IMG/VR virus record: IMGVR_UViG_3300032770_000029
Location: 1-50,256 of that record
Origin: a virus
Direction: 5' to 3' (one strand)
DNA length: 50,256 nucleotides
Part shown: piece after piece, positions 8,882 to 18,959 of the stretch
Position numbering within the stretch: the first letter of the stretch is position 1
How the letters are laid out: each line of letters starts with the position of its first letter
Position numbers and translations under genes: made by a program
The notes under the pieces: generated by a model
Told to the model about the DNA's origin: nothing
What the model saw: the letters and a program-made list of their open reading frames with translations, nothing else
Databases searched by the model: none

Positions 8882-11800
8882 ATGTCCGGCAAAAGTGAAA
8901 TTCAGACAGATCAGGTCGTAACCAACAATGCGCTCCCGATCATTCGGAAAGCGGCGGCGTCCGATCTCGATAGCGTCTTCTCGGCGCTGGATACGAATGC
9001 TGGAAGCCCTCTAAGGCTTTTCGCTTCGAACCCCTCTGATTCAAAACTCAATATCGCGGCTCAGGAGATTCAAAAGGCCGATGGAACTGGTCTGAGTGTT
9101 CCTCCTTTGAGTTCAACCATCGCAAGCATTGTCGCCACAACCATCGACTTCCAATCTCTTTCGACGACCGGCGCGACAGTGACGATCTCATGGCCGACGG
9201 TCGTGAGCGGTCAGTATTACCGAGTCGGTTTCACTCTGATCGCGGGTGGAACGATTCAGGCTTTATTCAGCGCAGGCGCGGTCTCTCTCGGTGCGGTCGC
9301 CAACCCCGGCACTCTCTTCGTCAATGGCGGCATTCCGATTGGCTGGGTCGATCTCCAGGCGACCAGCACGACGCAGTTTAAAACTGCTGGCTCTTCGACT
9401 TCGATCATCGAGAACTCTGTCTCCGGTACTTCGACCATCCACACGTTCGGCTCTGGCGGTTCGGGTGGTTCAGGTTCGGGTTCTGGAATCGGCGACGATC
9501 TCGACGTAATGACATTCCGTGCATCCTTCAATGACAATTTCACCGAGGGCACGACGTCTTCCGCTTGCGGAGTCAATGGCTCTGCGGGCTTCACGAACGC
9601 GACTTACTCTCCGGCCAATCTGCTCTGGGCACTCCTCTACGACGCAAGCAAAACGATTGCGGCTGGTTCGACGACGACCAACATTCTTATGAGTTCCGCA
9701 CCGAGCTTCACAGTCGCAGTCGGCGACGTGGTCGTGATCGGCGGCGTTGTAAAGAAAATCACAACGGTCACTTCGCAGGCCAACTACACGACCGAAGCAT
9801 TCTCTTCGGCTCCGAGCCTGGGAACTCAGGTCACGGTTTCGCAAGCGGTTCACACCGTCGATATCTACAACTACACCGGAACCGGCGCTTCACTCGCATC
9901 GGCATTCTCCGCGATCTCACCGAATACGTTCCAAGAGATCATGGTGGATTACAAAGACAACGCCACTTTGAACTCAAGTCTTTGGACACCGAACGTCGCT
10001 CCATTTGTGGCGTTCTCCGCATCGACCGACAACTCAAACTGGTCAAGCCAACAGGTCCGCGCCACAAACGAAACCGATACGGCTGGCTCGACGGTATGCC
10101 CGACGGCTGGTACGTCGCTCTACATTCGGTTCTACTCGGCAGCGATCTCGGGCTCCGGTACGGTCAACATCCTCAACTATCGCGCTCTCATGCAGAAGGC
10201 GGCTTATCCGGCCTCTTCTCTGGTTGGAAATCAGGCGTTTGGATTGACGAATGTCGTCGGTCTCCAAAACAACGTCACCTTCTCATTGGTCGGCGGTAAA
10301 ACCGTTGCGACCTTCCCGTGGAGCTATCCGGTCGGAGTCAACTCAGGCTCGGCTCAGGGCGCTCTCGACGTCACCATGAACGGTCAGCGTTTCCCGAGAA
10401 GTCCGGTGACTGGCGCGACACTGTCGAGCGGTTACTACACCGAATACTCGGCCAACGCGATCATGTTCGACACGAATTACAGCGGTGTCGCAATCGAGAT
10501 GCAGGTGTTTCAGCCGGTCGTTTTCGTTGACACCAATACGGTCAACACGACGGGAATTGCGAACCTTCAGGAGATTCAGTCTCAGGGTTTCCAGTCGTTC
10601 GTGAATACGCAAAGTGCTCTGCTCGCGCCGACTACGACGACCGGGACTCCGGTGTCTGGGACGTTCTACTCTTCGATCACCAATCGCGCTTCGCTGACCG
10701 ATCTCTCACAGGATTTACGTCCGCGCATGGGTGTTGAGAGAATCATCACTCAAGAGGTTTATCTCATCCAGAATGAATTCGGCTCTGGCGGCGGTAACGT
10801 CTACGGCGTGGTGAATGACACTTTCGGAAGAATCCGCTGTGTTGGCGGATGGGTCTCCATAGATCAAGCGGCTGGCGGTCAGTTTATCGACGAGACTGGC
10901 GTCTTCCCGAACGGCTACATGGAGATCACCTTTTATGGCACGGGACTCAACCTGCTGACATTCTACGATGGTTCAACTCGCAACATCACAGCTTCGGTCG
11001 ATGGCGGCGCTTTCGGCGCGAACCTTCTTTCGAGCAACGCTTCAAACGTGATGGCCGCGAAGCAGTGGACTCAAAATGGCGTCATTCATGTGGTTGGCGG
11101 CCTCACTCAAGGCATCCACACTGTCACTCTGAAAAACGGCAACGGAACCGCGCCGGACATGATCATCTCCGGTATCGAGATTCTCAATGAGTCTTCCAAT
11201 GTGTATGTCCAGCCCGGTGTCAGCTACAACGCCGGTAAGAAAGTCGTCACCTCTGCTCAGGTATCATTCGCCTACGGTGCTCCGGCATCCGGCTCAAATG
11301 GTGGACGAGTTCTCATTTATCAAAACTCTGACGGCTCGATTGGTGAAGCGTTCCAGGCAGTCGGTTCGACTCTGACCTTTGGGTCGGTCAATCACTCGGC
11401 TGAAGAAGTGGCAAGAGTCTATCACTGGCGCGAATTCGGTGCCGGACGTTCGGACGACTTCTCAAGCCTTGGTGCTGGAAGCGCGAGCAAGGGTTTCACG
11501 CTCGACGATGGCACGACAACACTCGTCGCTCTCAATGCGATTGTTGACCCGAACGTCGGGTCAAATACGCTCGCGGTCACATCGGGTACGACAAACTACA
11601 TGGAAATCGCCTTCGTAGGAACTGGCCTGGATATCGAATTCCAGATCGCCGCCGCGACCAATACTCGGTCGGTGAATTTTCAGGTGGACAACGGTGCGAC
11701 CTTCGGAAGTATTTCGATTGCGAACACTTCGGTTCTGGCTCCGACGATTTATCAGATTGTCTCTGGATTGCCTTACGGAACTCACAAGGTCCGCATCTGG

Positions 11801-12892
11801 AATACTCAATCTGCCGCGAACTCAATCGGTATCAACCGATTCATCGTTTACCAGCCGAAGAAACCGTCGCTTCCCACGGGCGCGATTGAGCTTGGCGATT
11901 ACAATGTGCTCGCGAACTACGTCGCCAATGCGACAGCGGGCAACCAGACAATCGCATCTGGCGTGGTTCGCAAATATGCCATGCGCGATGTGATCTACAG
12001 AGGCACGACCGGATGGACGATAAACCAAAACTTATCCGAGACGACGCCTTACCAGCTTGTGGCGAATGCCTCTTCGAGCAATGCTTTCGACTACACATTC
12101 TTCGGTACTGGCACCGAGATTCGCTTCTCCGGCAACGGTGTGGCGGTCACTTGGCAGGGCACGTTGACGGATTCTGCGAACCCTGGCGGCACTTCCAACT
12201 TCCTTGCTGCGGGAGCGACGACCTCGTTCTACGGAGCGAACGTCGCATCGTTCACGAATACGACGGCAACCCTGGTCCTCAACACCACTTCGACTGCGAA
12301 CTGCGGTCTTGTGATCTCCGGCCTGGCGCTTGGATGGCACACGATCAGCTTCCGGTTTATCTCCGGCTCTGGAGGGCTAAACATCAACGCATTCGACACG
12401 ATCACACCGATTCACTCGTACAAGTCGAACTCCTATGCGGATATTCAAAATACTTTGACCGTGGGTTCGAACTCTCTGAGCGACAATCGTAAGATCACTC
12501 CGATTGCCGGTTTGCCGTCAGCTAAGGGGTGGGCTCAGACGACGGGTATCAGTTCAGGTCCGACGACGACCTCTACGGTCTTTGTGCCATGCCCTGATAT
12601 GTCCTGCACCGTCAAGACTTCTGGCGGCCCGCTCTATATTTCCTACGCCATCACTTTCCAAAACAACACGTCGGGCGGTCTGACAGATTTCGCCATCTAT
12701 GTAGACGGCGTATCAATTGGCACTTCCAAAAACGTCCAGGCGTACACGGGCGGTGCCACGATGAGTGTCGCCGATCAAGCAATAGTCCCAGTGTCAGCGG
12801 GCTCTCATAAGGTTGATGTTTACTGGCTTGTTGGAAGCGGAACGGCGACAGCGATTTCTCTGAATAGAAATTTGACCGTAAGAGAACTGTGA
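8882..12892 (+). CDS. Large tail fibre/adhesin with tandem beta-sandwich modules
   Basis: 1336 residues, ATG preceded by AGAAGAGG. The N-terminal 550 residues are unique, with a Gly/Ser linker near residue 195. The C-terminal part of about 780 residues is paralogous to the protein at 13686-16406: both contain QGFQ.F.NTQS, a TDLSQDL.PRMG.ER segment, VNDTFG, and at least three modules with F.GTGL...DG...GL..G.H.V. These look like galactose- or carbohydrate-binding beta-sandwiches, but the family is inferred from pattern only. Each paralogue ends in a fourth module (YVDGV...GSHKVDVYW). Likely a receptor-binding protein at the tail tip. Confidence 0.7.
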   Translation: MSGKSEIQTDQVVTNNALPIIRKAAASDLDSVFSALDTNAGSPLRLFASNPSDSKLNIAAQEIQKADGTGLSVPPLSSTIASIVATTIDFQSLSTTGATVTISWPTVVSGQYYRVGFTLIAGGTIQALFSAGAVSLGAVANPGTLFVNGGIPIGWVDLQATSTTQFKTAGSSTSIIENSVSGTSTIHTFGSGGSGGSGSGSGIGDDLDVMTFRASFNDNFTEGTTSSACGVNGSAGFTNATYSPANLLWALLYDASKTIAAGSTTTNILMSSAPSFTVAVGDVVVIGGVVKKITTVTSQANYTTEAFSSAPSLGTQVTVSQAVHTVDIYNYTGTGASLASAFSAISPNTFQEIMVDYKDNATLNSSLWTPNVAPFVAFSASTDNSNWSSQQVRATNETDTAGSTVCPTAGTSLYIRFYSAAISGSGTVNILNYRALMQKAAYPASSLVGNQAFGLTNVVGLQNNVTFSLVGGKTVATFPWSYPVGVNSGSAQGALDVTMNGQRFPRSPVTGATLSSGYYTEYSANAIMFDTNYSGVAIEMQVFQPVVFVDTNTVNTTGIANLQEIQSQGFQSFVNTQSALLAPTTTTGTPVSGTFYSSITNRASLTDLSQDLRPRMGVERIITQEVYLIQNEFGSGGGNVYGVVNDTFGRIRCVGGWVSIDQAAGGQFIDETGVFPNGYMEITFYGTGLNLLTFYDGSTRNITASVDGGAFGANLLSSNASNVMAAKQWTQNGVIHVVGGLTQGIHTVTLKNGNGTAPDMIISGIEILNESSNVYVQPGVSYNAGKKVVTSAQVSFAYGAPASGSNGGRVLIYQNSDGSIGEAFQAVGSTLTFGSVNHSAEEVARVYHWREFGAGRSDDFSSLGAGSASKGFTLDDGTTTLVALNAIVDPNVGSNTLAVTSGTTNYMEIAFVGTGLDIEFQIAAATNTRSVNFQVDNGATFGSISIANTSVLAPTIYQIVSGLPYGTHKVRIWNTQSAANSIGINRFIVYQPKKPSLPTGAIELGDYNVLANYVANATAGNQTIASGVVRKYAMRDVIYRGTTGWTINQNLSETTPYQLVANASSSNAFDYTFFGTGTEIRFSGNGVAVTWQGTLTDSANPGGTSNFLAAGATTSFYGANVASFTNTTATLVLNTTSTANCGLVISGLALGWHTISFRFISGSGGLNINAFDTITPIHSYKSNSYADIQNTLTVGSNSLSDNRKITPIAGLPSAKGWAQTTGISSGPTTTSTVFVPCPDMSCTVKTSGGPLYISYAITFQNNTSGGLTDFAIYVDGVSIGTSKNVQAYTGGATMSVADQAIVPVSAGSHKVDVYWLVGSGTATAISLNRNLTVREL

Positions 12893-12900
12893 GGATTTGA

Positions 12901-13662
12901 ATGCCTAATATTTTTGGTGTCCATGCGAAAATAGCTTCATCTGATTGGATTAATGCCGGTCAGGTGATCATCCACGCGACGAGCGAATATATTTTCACCA
13001 TCACTTCTGCCTCAGTGGTGCTCGGAGATACCTACTCGAACAATGGGCAGACCTTCTATGTGAACACGGCCTCTGGTACTGTCACGTCCCTCGCGACAAA
13101 TGGAACCGGAAACCCAACCGCATCGGGCACACTTGTAAGGACTTCGGGGACAGGTCCATTGACGCTCACCTTCAGTGCCGTAACTACGAGTCTGGTTTCT
13201 TACGGCACAATGACCTTCAATGAAAACACTTGTAGGTATCGTAGAATCGGAGACAGTGCAGAGTTTCAAATGATTTTGAACACCGCTACTGCGGGCACCG
13301 CCACGAATGGCAACGGTCAGTACATCTATACTCTGCCTTCAGGACTTTTGATTGACGTATCGAAAGCACCGGCAGCACAGGGAATCACCGGAGGCAACGC
13401 CCAACCAACCCAAGTGAATGCGTCGGTCGGACATGGAACCAATATGTCTGGCGGCACCACAATGGTCGAGGGGTTTATCGGTGTTTACAACGCTACGGGA
13501 GTTTCATTTTATCAGAACGATCAGTTGGCCGGTAGCGGGTCTGGGCAAGGTCCGAACGGTTCTGGCAGACAACCATTAACGTCGATCTCGTGTCTCGTGT
13601 TAAATTTTACTGTTCCTATTCTTGGGTGGACTTCTGCCGATATCGTTCCGGTAAGCCCGTAA
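12901..13662 (+). CDS. Tail fibre head protein with C1q-like/tailspike tip domain
   Basis: 253 residues, ATG 8 bases after a GAGG. Residues about 40-95 (LGDTYSNNGQTFYVNTASGT, PTASGTLVRTSGTGP) match a short shaft module common in phage fibres. Residues about 118 to the end start CRYRRIGDSAEFQM and continue with a TLPSG..IDVSK segment, the usual beta-jelly-roll tip domain. It lies between two paralogous large fibres and is probably another adhesin of the same complex. Confidence 0.6.
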   Translation: MPNIFGVHAKIASSDWINAGQVIIHATSEYIFTITSASVVLGDTYSNNGQTFYVNTASGTVTSLATNGTGNPTASGTLVRTSGTGPLTLTFSAVTTSLVSYGTMTFNENTCRYRRIGDSAEFQMILNTATAGTATNGNGQYIYTLPSGLLIDVSKAPAAQGITGGNAQPTQVNASVGHGTNMSGGTTMVEGFIGVYNATGVSFYQNDQLAGSGSGQGPNGSGRQPLTSISCLVLNFTVPILGWTSADIVPVSP

Positions 13663-13685
13663 TTTTATAGAGAGAGGTTTAGAGA

Positions 13686-16406
13686 ATGTCATTACAGCAA
13701 GCATTGAATGGTAAAGGGAACGTCAAAAAGACGACGATCAACGACATTCCTTACGGGCCACAACAGCCGGTGATCTCCAGCTACTACGGAGTCTCGACGC
13801 TGAACCAAACCCAGATCAATCTCTCTTTCAGTGTGAGTCAGAGTTTGACCGATCAGTTTTTCTTGTTCATCGACGGAAAAAAGCTGACCCTCGGCTCATC
13901 GAACGATTATGTGTTCGCTCCATCTGCCATCGACGCAAATGGGTATTGCTCGGTGATCACTCTCAACTCGGCGATTCCTGCGAACCTCAACATCCAGGCA
14001 TACAAGCTCGGTTTAAAACCTGAGATCGAGTTCGTGATGGACTCGCGCTTCACGGCTCTTTACGAGGCCGAAGGTCAAGGCTTCCAGGGCTTCATCAACA
14101 CGCAATCCAATCTGATCACAGCGACCACCACGACTGGGAGTCCGGCAGCGGGCACGTTTTACTCGTCGATCTCCGGTCGTGCGAGCATCACGGATTTGTC
14201 TCAAGACCTGAAACCTCGGATGGGCATTGAGCGAAGACCGATACAGGATTTATACCCGATCACAGGTGAAATCGGCCCGAATGGTGAGACGATTTTCGGC
14301 GTCCTCAATGATACCTTCGGTCAGGTACGGCTCGGCGGTTCGGATTGGCAACCATTTGGACAGGCTGGCGCCAGTCCCAACGGCGTCGGCGTTTTCAGCA
14401 ACGTGGTTGGAGACTTCGCAGAGTTCACATTCTACGGCACTGGCCTCAACCTACTTCTCTATCTCACAAACTCCGCTCGCACTTTCACCGTGACTGTCGA
14501 TGGCGTCTCCACAACCTCGGTGAGTCCATCGACTACGAGCACGAGCACGTTGCTTAACGGAAGAAATTTCAACCAAAATATCGTCACCAATATCGTGCGA
14601 GGTCTGACTCTCGGTGTTCATACCGTGAAAGTTGCCCTGTCGGTCGGGTCGGATATCGACTTCACTGCATGGGAGAGCATCAATGAATCGGCGAACGTGA
14701 CAATACCGACAGGTGTCGCATATCTCGCCGGTAAAAAAATCGCCAGTTCCGCTCCGACCACAACTGCCTATGGAAGCGCCGTCACCGGCACTCGCGGCGG
14801 TCGCGTTCTGACCTATCTCTCCAGCGGCGGTGTTGTTTCTCAGGCGTTTACGGCGGTTGGAACTCAACTCAACTATCCATCTGCCGATCACACGAATGAA
14901 GAGATCGCGAGGGTCTATAGCTTCAGGGAATTTGGCTCCGGTCAGTCAACGGATTTCAGCCGCATCAATTCCAGTTCCGCTCAAAACGCAGCTTTCATTC
15001 TCGAAGACGGGTCAACGATTCTCGTCGGTCAGAATCAGCTTTTCAACTCCAACACCAAGAGCGGCGCAGAGGGTCTCTATCAGAATACGACCAACGATTA
15101 CACGACATTCACATTCGTAGGGACAGGACTTGACCTCGTGAATGGTGGTAACGGCACGGGCACAGTCGATTTTGTTTACTCGATTTTTGTCGATGGAACT
15201 TCGATTGCAACCGGACTGACAGGCGCGGCTCTTACAAGTGCCTCTGTACTGAAAATCGTCTCCGGTCTGCCTTACGGAAGCCACACGGTCAAACTCCTCT
15301 GTACTTCCGCAGGCACATTCGGTTGGCATTTGGTTAAGGCGATAGTTTATCAGCCGAAGACTCCAAGCCTTCCGACGGGAGCTATTCAGCTTTCGACATA
15401 CAACGTGCTCGCGAACTACGTCGCGAACTCCACTCAAAGTGCTCTCAATATCGCGCAAGGGGTTTTGAGAAAAGCGACCATGAGAGAATGCAATCTCACT
15501 GGTACGTGGGCATTTTCAAGCGGCGGTGTCGTCGTCCCGAATAGCATTATGGGCTGGGAGCTTTCGAGCCCGGCGAGCGCAAGCTCGATCACTTTCCAAT
15601 TCTTCGGGACCGGATTTGAATACCGCGCATGGAACAACACGGCGGCAACGACATACACCATGAGCATCGACGGTCAGGTGAACACGCAGGTCGCGAACAA
15701 TTCGCCGACTGGCGGCGCTGGATGGCCTTCGGCTTTGACCACGAGTTTTTACGGCACGAGCTTCACCTACGCCAACACGACCGGCGTCGTCACCTTGGCG
15801 GCGGCATCTGGAACCTCTGGTTGCGGTATCTCGATCAACGGTTTGAACCTCGGATGGCATACCATCACGATCAACTGGACGAGCGGCACTGGCTCGATCA
15901 ACCCGGAAGCGTTCGATATCATCACGCCGATTCATTCGTACAAATCGAATCTGTACGGAGACCTCCAAAACACTCTCCCTGTCGGTTCGACAAGTCTGAG
16001 TGACGACCGGGTCTTCACACCGATTGCCGGACTCTCGACAGTTAAAGGATGGGCTCAGGCGATTGGCGCGAGTAACGGTCCAGCGATGAGTTCTACTTCA
16101 CCCGTCCCAGTGCCGGATTTGTCCTGCACGATTAAGACGTCGGGTGGTCGATTGAGAATGTCTTTGTTCACCGCTCTGACTTCCAGTAGCGGTAACACAA
16201 TGACCCTGGCATTCTATGTGGATGGCGTTCAGGCTGGGGTCGGAGTTGTCGCTGCCGCGATTAGTGGGAACAATATTTCGGTTTCCAATACTCAGTCGAT
16301 AGCGGTCGCGCCCGGATTTCACAAGATTGATGTTTATGCCTCAGTCACAGCGGCAACGTGGACGTTTGTTGGGACCTCTAGATCACTTTTGGTTGAAGAA
16401 ATTTAA
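13686..16406 (+). CDS. Second large tail fibre/adhesin, paralogue of 8882-12892
   Basis: 906 residues, ATG with AGAGAGG upstream. After a unique N-terminus of about 120 residues it follows the 8882-12892 protein nearly segment by segment: GFQGFINTQSNL, ASITDLSQDLKPRMGIER, then F.GTGL modules, then GAIQL.TYNVLANYVANST and the terminal YVDGVQAG...FHKIDVY module. The strongest matches are the linker stretches between modules; the module surfaces differ. That fits duplication followed by divergence in binding. Receptor or host-surface binding is inferred. Confidence 0.7.
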   Translation: MSLQQALNGKGNVKKTTINDIPYGPQQPVISSYYGVSTLNQTQINLSFSVSQSLTDQFFLFIDGKKLTLGSSNDYVFAPSAIDANGYCSVITLNSAIPANLNIQAYKLGLKPEIEFVMDSRFTALYEAEGQGFQGFINTQSNLITATTTTGSPAAGTFYSSISGRASITDLSQDLKPRMGIERRPIQDLYPITGEIGPNGETIFGVLNDTFGQVRLGGSDWQPFGQAGASPNGVGVFSNVVGDFAEFTFYGTGLNLLLYLTNSARTFTVTVDGVSTTSVSPSTTSTSTLLNGRNFNQNIVTNIVRGLTLGVHTVKVALSVGSDIDFTAWESINESANVTIPTGVAYLAGKKIASSAPTTTAYGSAVTGTRGGRVLTYLSSGGVVSQAFTAVGTQLNYPSADHTNEEIARVYSFREFGSGQSTDFSRINSSSAQNAAFILEDGSTILVGQNQLFNSNTKSGAEGLYQNTTNDYTTFTFVGTGLDLVNGGNGTGTVDFVYSIFVDGTSIATGLTGAALTSASVLKIVSGLPYGSHTVKLLCTSAGTFGWHLVKAIVYQPKTPSLPTGAIQLSTYNVLANYVANSTQSALNIAQGVLRKATMRECNLTGTWAFSSGGVVVPNSIMGWELSSPASASSITFQFFGTGFEYRAWNNTAATTYTMSIDGQVNTQVANNSPTGGAGWPSALTTSFYGTSFTYANTTGVVTLAAASGTSGCGISINGLNLGWHTITINWTSGTGSINPEAFDIITPIHSYKSNLYGDLQNTLPVGSTSLSDDRVFTPIAGLSTVKGWAQAIGASNGPAMSSTSPVPVPDLSCTIKTSGGRLRMSLFTALTSSSGNTMTLAFYVDGVQAGVGVVAAAISGNNISVSNTQSIAVAPGFHKIDVYASVTAATWTFVGTSRSLLVEEI

Positions 16407-16417
16407 AGGAGAAAAAA

Positions 16418-16978
16418 ATGACATTCGATATCATACTGGCGATTTTGGGTTTCGGAGTTGATGCCACGGCGGGCGGGGTGATCGACATTTGGATGAAGGC
16501 GAACGCCGGTCCATACTACTGCGGACTTTCGATTTCCGACGGCACCTCGACCGGAGTCACCGCTCACTTCACTCAAGACCCAGGCGCAGATGTTGCGGCG
16601 GCGATTCAGTCCTACTGGGCGGCTCTGACAGACGAGTCTCTTGAGGCCACGACATTTGCGTCAAACAATTCTCTCAAGGTGATCAAAGAGAAGGTCGCAG
16701 CGGCTCGCGCATTCGGCACCGACCTCGGAGATCACTTCGCGGCTGAAAACCTTGCGCTCGGCATTGATCAAGACGACATGGTGGATTCGGTTTTGACCCT
16801 GGTCTCTCCGATTCTCACCGCCCTTCAGTCGGGTTCGCTGACAGCGGCGATCTCGCGGGCGAAGGCGATTCCGTCCGGCTCGTTTGATGCGAAATATGTG
16901 ACCGGCGCTCGTTTGCTCTCGTATGTGAACAAGATTGAATCGTATTTGGGAATCAGTCTCTCAACTCAATGGTGGTAA
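16418..16978 (+). CDS. Hypothetical protein of the fibre block
   Basis: 186 residues with a strong ribosome binding site (AAAGGAG). The N-terminal 60 residues look beta-rich with aromatic residues (GPYYCGLSISDG), followed by a long helical C-terminal half (VIKEKVAAARAFGTDLGDHF to the end). No family is recognised. Position after the fibres and before another beta-rich protein would suit a fibre-assembly chaperone or a minor tail protein; this is only context. Confidence 0.5.
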   Translation: MTFDIILAILGFGVDATAGGVIDIWMKANAGPYYCGLSISDGTSTGVTAHFTQDPGADVAAAIQSYWAALTDESLEATTFASNNSLKVIKEKVAAARAFGTDLGDHFAAENLALGIDQDDMVDSVLTLVSPILTALQSGSLTAAISRAKAIPSGSFDAKYVTGARLLSYVNKIESYLGISLSTQWW

Positions 16979-16979
16979 T

Positions 16980-17705
16980 ATGCCTCAGACAAATCTAGGA
17001 GTAATCAGCCCGGTTCTCGGTTCTTCGACCGGGAGCGATTTCACTACGACCTCTGCGACGGCGGTTCCAGTCGCCAGCGCCGCAGCAACGGCGACCATCA
17101 CGATTGCTTCTCCAGCAGTGGTGTCAATGACCGTGGCGGCGTCGCATACGATCTACAACAACATGCCGATTCACTTTACCACCACGGGAACTCTGCCCAC
17201 CGGCATCGTCGCCAACACGGTTTATTACGTCCAGAATGTCTCCGGCTCTACTGGCGCGGTCAATTTCAACATCGCATCTACGCCGAACGGTTCATCCATC
17301 AATACCTCGGGCACTCAGAGCGGTGTTCAAAGCTGTTTTCTGCACACTCTCTCTGCGGTCCTCAACACGGTTTACGGAAGACCGGCGACGGTTCTTTGTC
17401 AGGCCGATGGGACTGCGAATGCTGGCAGGTTCAACCAGACCACCTCGAACGAAGCCGCAGAGTACACCATCTATGTTTACAGAAATGGCGTTCAAATCGC
17501 CCAGTTGGAACAATTCGTTGTCGCCAGCGGTGGTGTGAATACTGGATTCGCACTGAGCGCGGCTCCAAGTTCGATTTTCTATGTGGATGTTGATATTGTT
17601 GGTGTGCCGGGGACCTACGTCTACTCCATTTATGTAGCCAACACGCCGACAGCCGGGACCATTATCGCGAACTATATGCAGATGATGGCCTACGAAATGG
17701 TGTAA
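16980..17705 (+). CDS. Beta-rich tail/fibre protein
   Basis: 241 residues from the ATG at 16980, one base after the preceding TAA; the frame is open upstream only through an overlap. The first half is Thr/Ala/Ser/Val-rich and fibre-like (FTTTGTLPTGIVANTVYYVQ). The second half carries another YRNG element (YTIYVYRNGVQIAQLEQFVV) in a beta-sandwich context, as in the proteins at 5090-6718 and 8564-8863. Probably a fibre tip or tail decoration protein. Confidence 0.5.
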   Translation: MPQTNLGVISPVLGSSTGSDFTTTSATAVPVASAAATATITIASPAVVSMTVAASHTIYNNMPIHFTTTGTLPTGIVANTVYYVQNVSGSTGAVNFNIASTPNGSSINTSGTQSGVQSCFLHTLSAVLNTVYGRPATVLCQADGTANAGRFNQTTSNEAAEYTIYVYRNGVQIAQLEQFVVASGGVNTGFALSAAPSSIFYVDVDIVGVPGTYVYSIYVANTPTAGTIIANYMQMMAYEMV

Positions 17706-17714
17706 GGTGGACAG

Positions 17715-18251
17715 ATGGCGCACGCGCCGGACGACAGTGCTGGCCTTTACTTCATTCTTCTTACGACGGTGCTCTCATTTCTGACGGGCATCGTGATCTT
17801 TTTCGTTCGCAGATACATCACAACAAATGACGAGCATCACAAGGGGGTTGAGAAAACCCTCGGTGAACTGAAGGACGATCTCGACGACCACAAAAAGAAA
17901 ATGAACGACGGCATTTTACAAATGGGCAAGCACGTCGTCGAGATGAAGTCCTCGGCGGCTGGCATCCGTGAAGACGCGGCGAAATTTCAATCCGACATGA
18001 ACTCCGAACTCTTAAAGGTGCAGCGAGCCACGAATGACGTCGTCTCTGACATGAGCACGATCAAAAAAGACGTCAAAGAGATTCACGGCGTCGTCGAGGC
18101 TCATCAAAAGAGCCTCTCGCTCGGCGCCCAGGCGATGGTCAAACTCCGGCAGGAGTTCGCCGACATAAAGACCAAGGTCACTCAGATCGCGCCTGACGTG
18201 GCGCTATATGGCCAAGAGAAGAAGAAAAAGGACCCTTCCGACAAAGCATGA
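17715..18251 (+). CDS. Single-pass membrane protein with long coiled coil
   Basis: 178 residues, AAGGTGG before the ATG. One transmembrane segment at about residues 11-32 (LYFILLTTVLSFLTGIVIFF) is followed by RR and then a long charged helical region (residues 40-170) with heptad-like spacing. The positive residues after the segment predict the coiled coil on the cytoplasmic side, which argues against a classical inner-membrane spanin. It lies at the junction of structural and membrane-protein genes. A holin-associated or membrane-anchoring role is possible; no family is recognised. Confidence 0.55.
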   Translation: MAHAPDDSAGLYFILLTTVLSFLTGIVIFFVRRYITTNDEHHKGVEKTLGELKDDLDDHKKKMNDGILQMGKHVVEMKSSAAGIREDAAKFQSDMNSELLKVQRATNDVVSDMSTIKKDVKEIHGVVEAHQKSLSLGAQAMVKLRQEFADIKTKVTQIAPDVALYGQEKKKKDPSDKA

Positions 18252-18275
18252 GTCAAACCAAACAAGGAGAATAGC

Positions 18276-18869
18276 ATGAAACGGATTTTGAACTGGTTCC
18301 CAGCCATCGCGCTGATTTTGATGTTCGCGGGCTACGCGCTCGCTCAAGCACCGGCAGCATCGCCGAGCCCAGCGGCTTCAGCGGTCGCAGCACCGGCAGC
18401 GGCGGCACCCGTCGTGGCGGCACCACCTCTCGATCTCGGTTCGTTCTTGTCTCAGGTACTCTCAGCGGTCCAAGGATTCGGGGGACTGAGTTGGATGGCG
18501 AAGGTCGCCGCAATTCTGGCACTCCTGATCGCCAGCATGAGAGTGACGGTGATCAACAATTATACCTGGGCGAAATTGCCGAGTTCGCTGAAGCCTCTCG
18601 TCGCTCCAATTCTCGCGCTCATCGCAGGTCTCGTTACCGTTCAACCCTTCTCGTGGGCTGGCGTGCTCGCATGGGTTATGGCGGGCGGTGGTGCGCTTAT
18701 CATAGATCAGGTGCTCGACGGCATTAAGTCTGAGCCTGGACTGAACCCGCTGTTCGTCTCGGTGATCAACTTCTTCGAGTCGCTGCCTGTGATCGGGTCC
18801 GGCGTACTAACGCAACCAGTCGTCGCGGCCCAGGCGGTTTCGAGTGGACAACCGCCCAAGGCCAGCTAA
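18276..18869 (+). CDS. Exported membrane protein, holin-like
   Basis: 197 residues, AAGGAGAATAGC before the ATG. Residues 1-23 form a signal peptide or membrane helix ending ALA-QA. A low-complexity Ala/Pro linker follows (residues 24-50). Two or three hydrophobic segments then occur near residues 70-90, 108-125 and 128-148, with a soluble tail. Size and hydrophobic segments are compatible with a holin, and the neighbours (membrane coiled coil, lipoprotein) fit a lysis region. No endolysin is visible nearby, so the role stays uncertain. Confidence 0.5.
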   Translation: MKRILNWFPAIALILMFAGYALAQAPAASPSPAASAVAAPAAAAPVVAAPPLDLGSFLSQVLSAVQGFGGLSWMAKVAAILALLIASMRVTVINNYTWAKLPSSLKPLVAPILALIAGLVTVQPFSWAGVLAWVMAGGGALIIDQVLDGIKSEPGLNPLFVSVINFFESLPVIGSGVLTQPVVAAQAVSSGQPPKAS

Positions 18870-18917
18870 CAATGGAGATAGCTTTTTCGCTGCTTTGTTG
18901 CCATTTTTATTCTCCAG

Positions 18918-18941
18918 CAAGGGCGGGTAAAACCGCCCTTG
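18918..18941 (+). terminator. Strong stem-loop, possible terminator without U-tract
   Basis: Nine-base-pair stem CAAGGGCGG / CCGCCCTTG with loop GTAAAA. It lies in the 90-base gap between 18869 and 18960, so it could end the structural transcript. No T-run follows on either strand (TAACTTCC on the plus side), so intrinsic termination is not assured. A role in RNA stability or processing is as likely. Confidence 0.4.
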
Positions 18942-18959
18942 TAACTTCCTGGCGGGCTC

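Noticed and set aside
17715-18251. Inner-membrane spanin call
   Set aside because: The positive residues after the single membrane segment predict the coiled coil inside the cell, opposite to an i-spanin.
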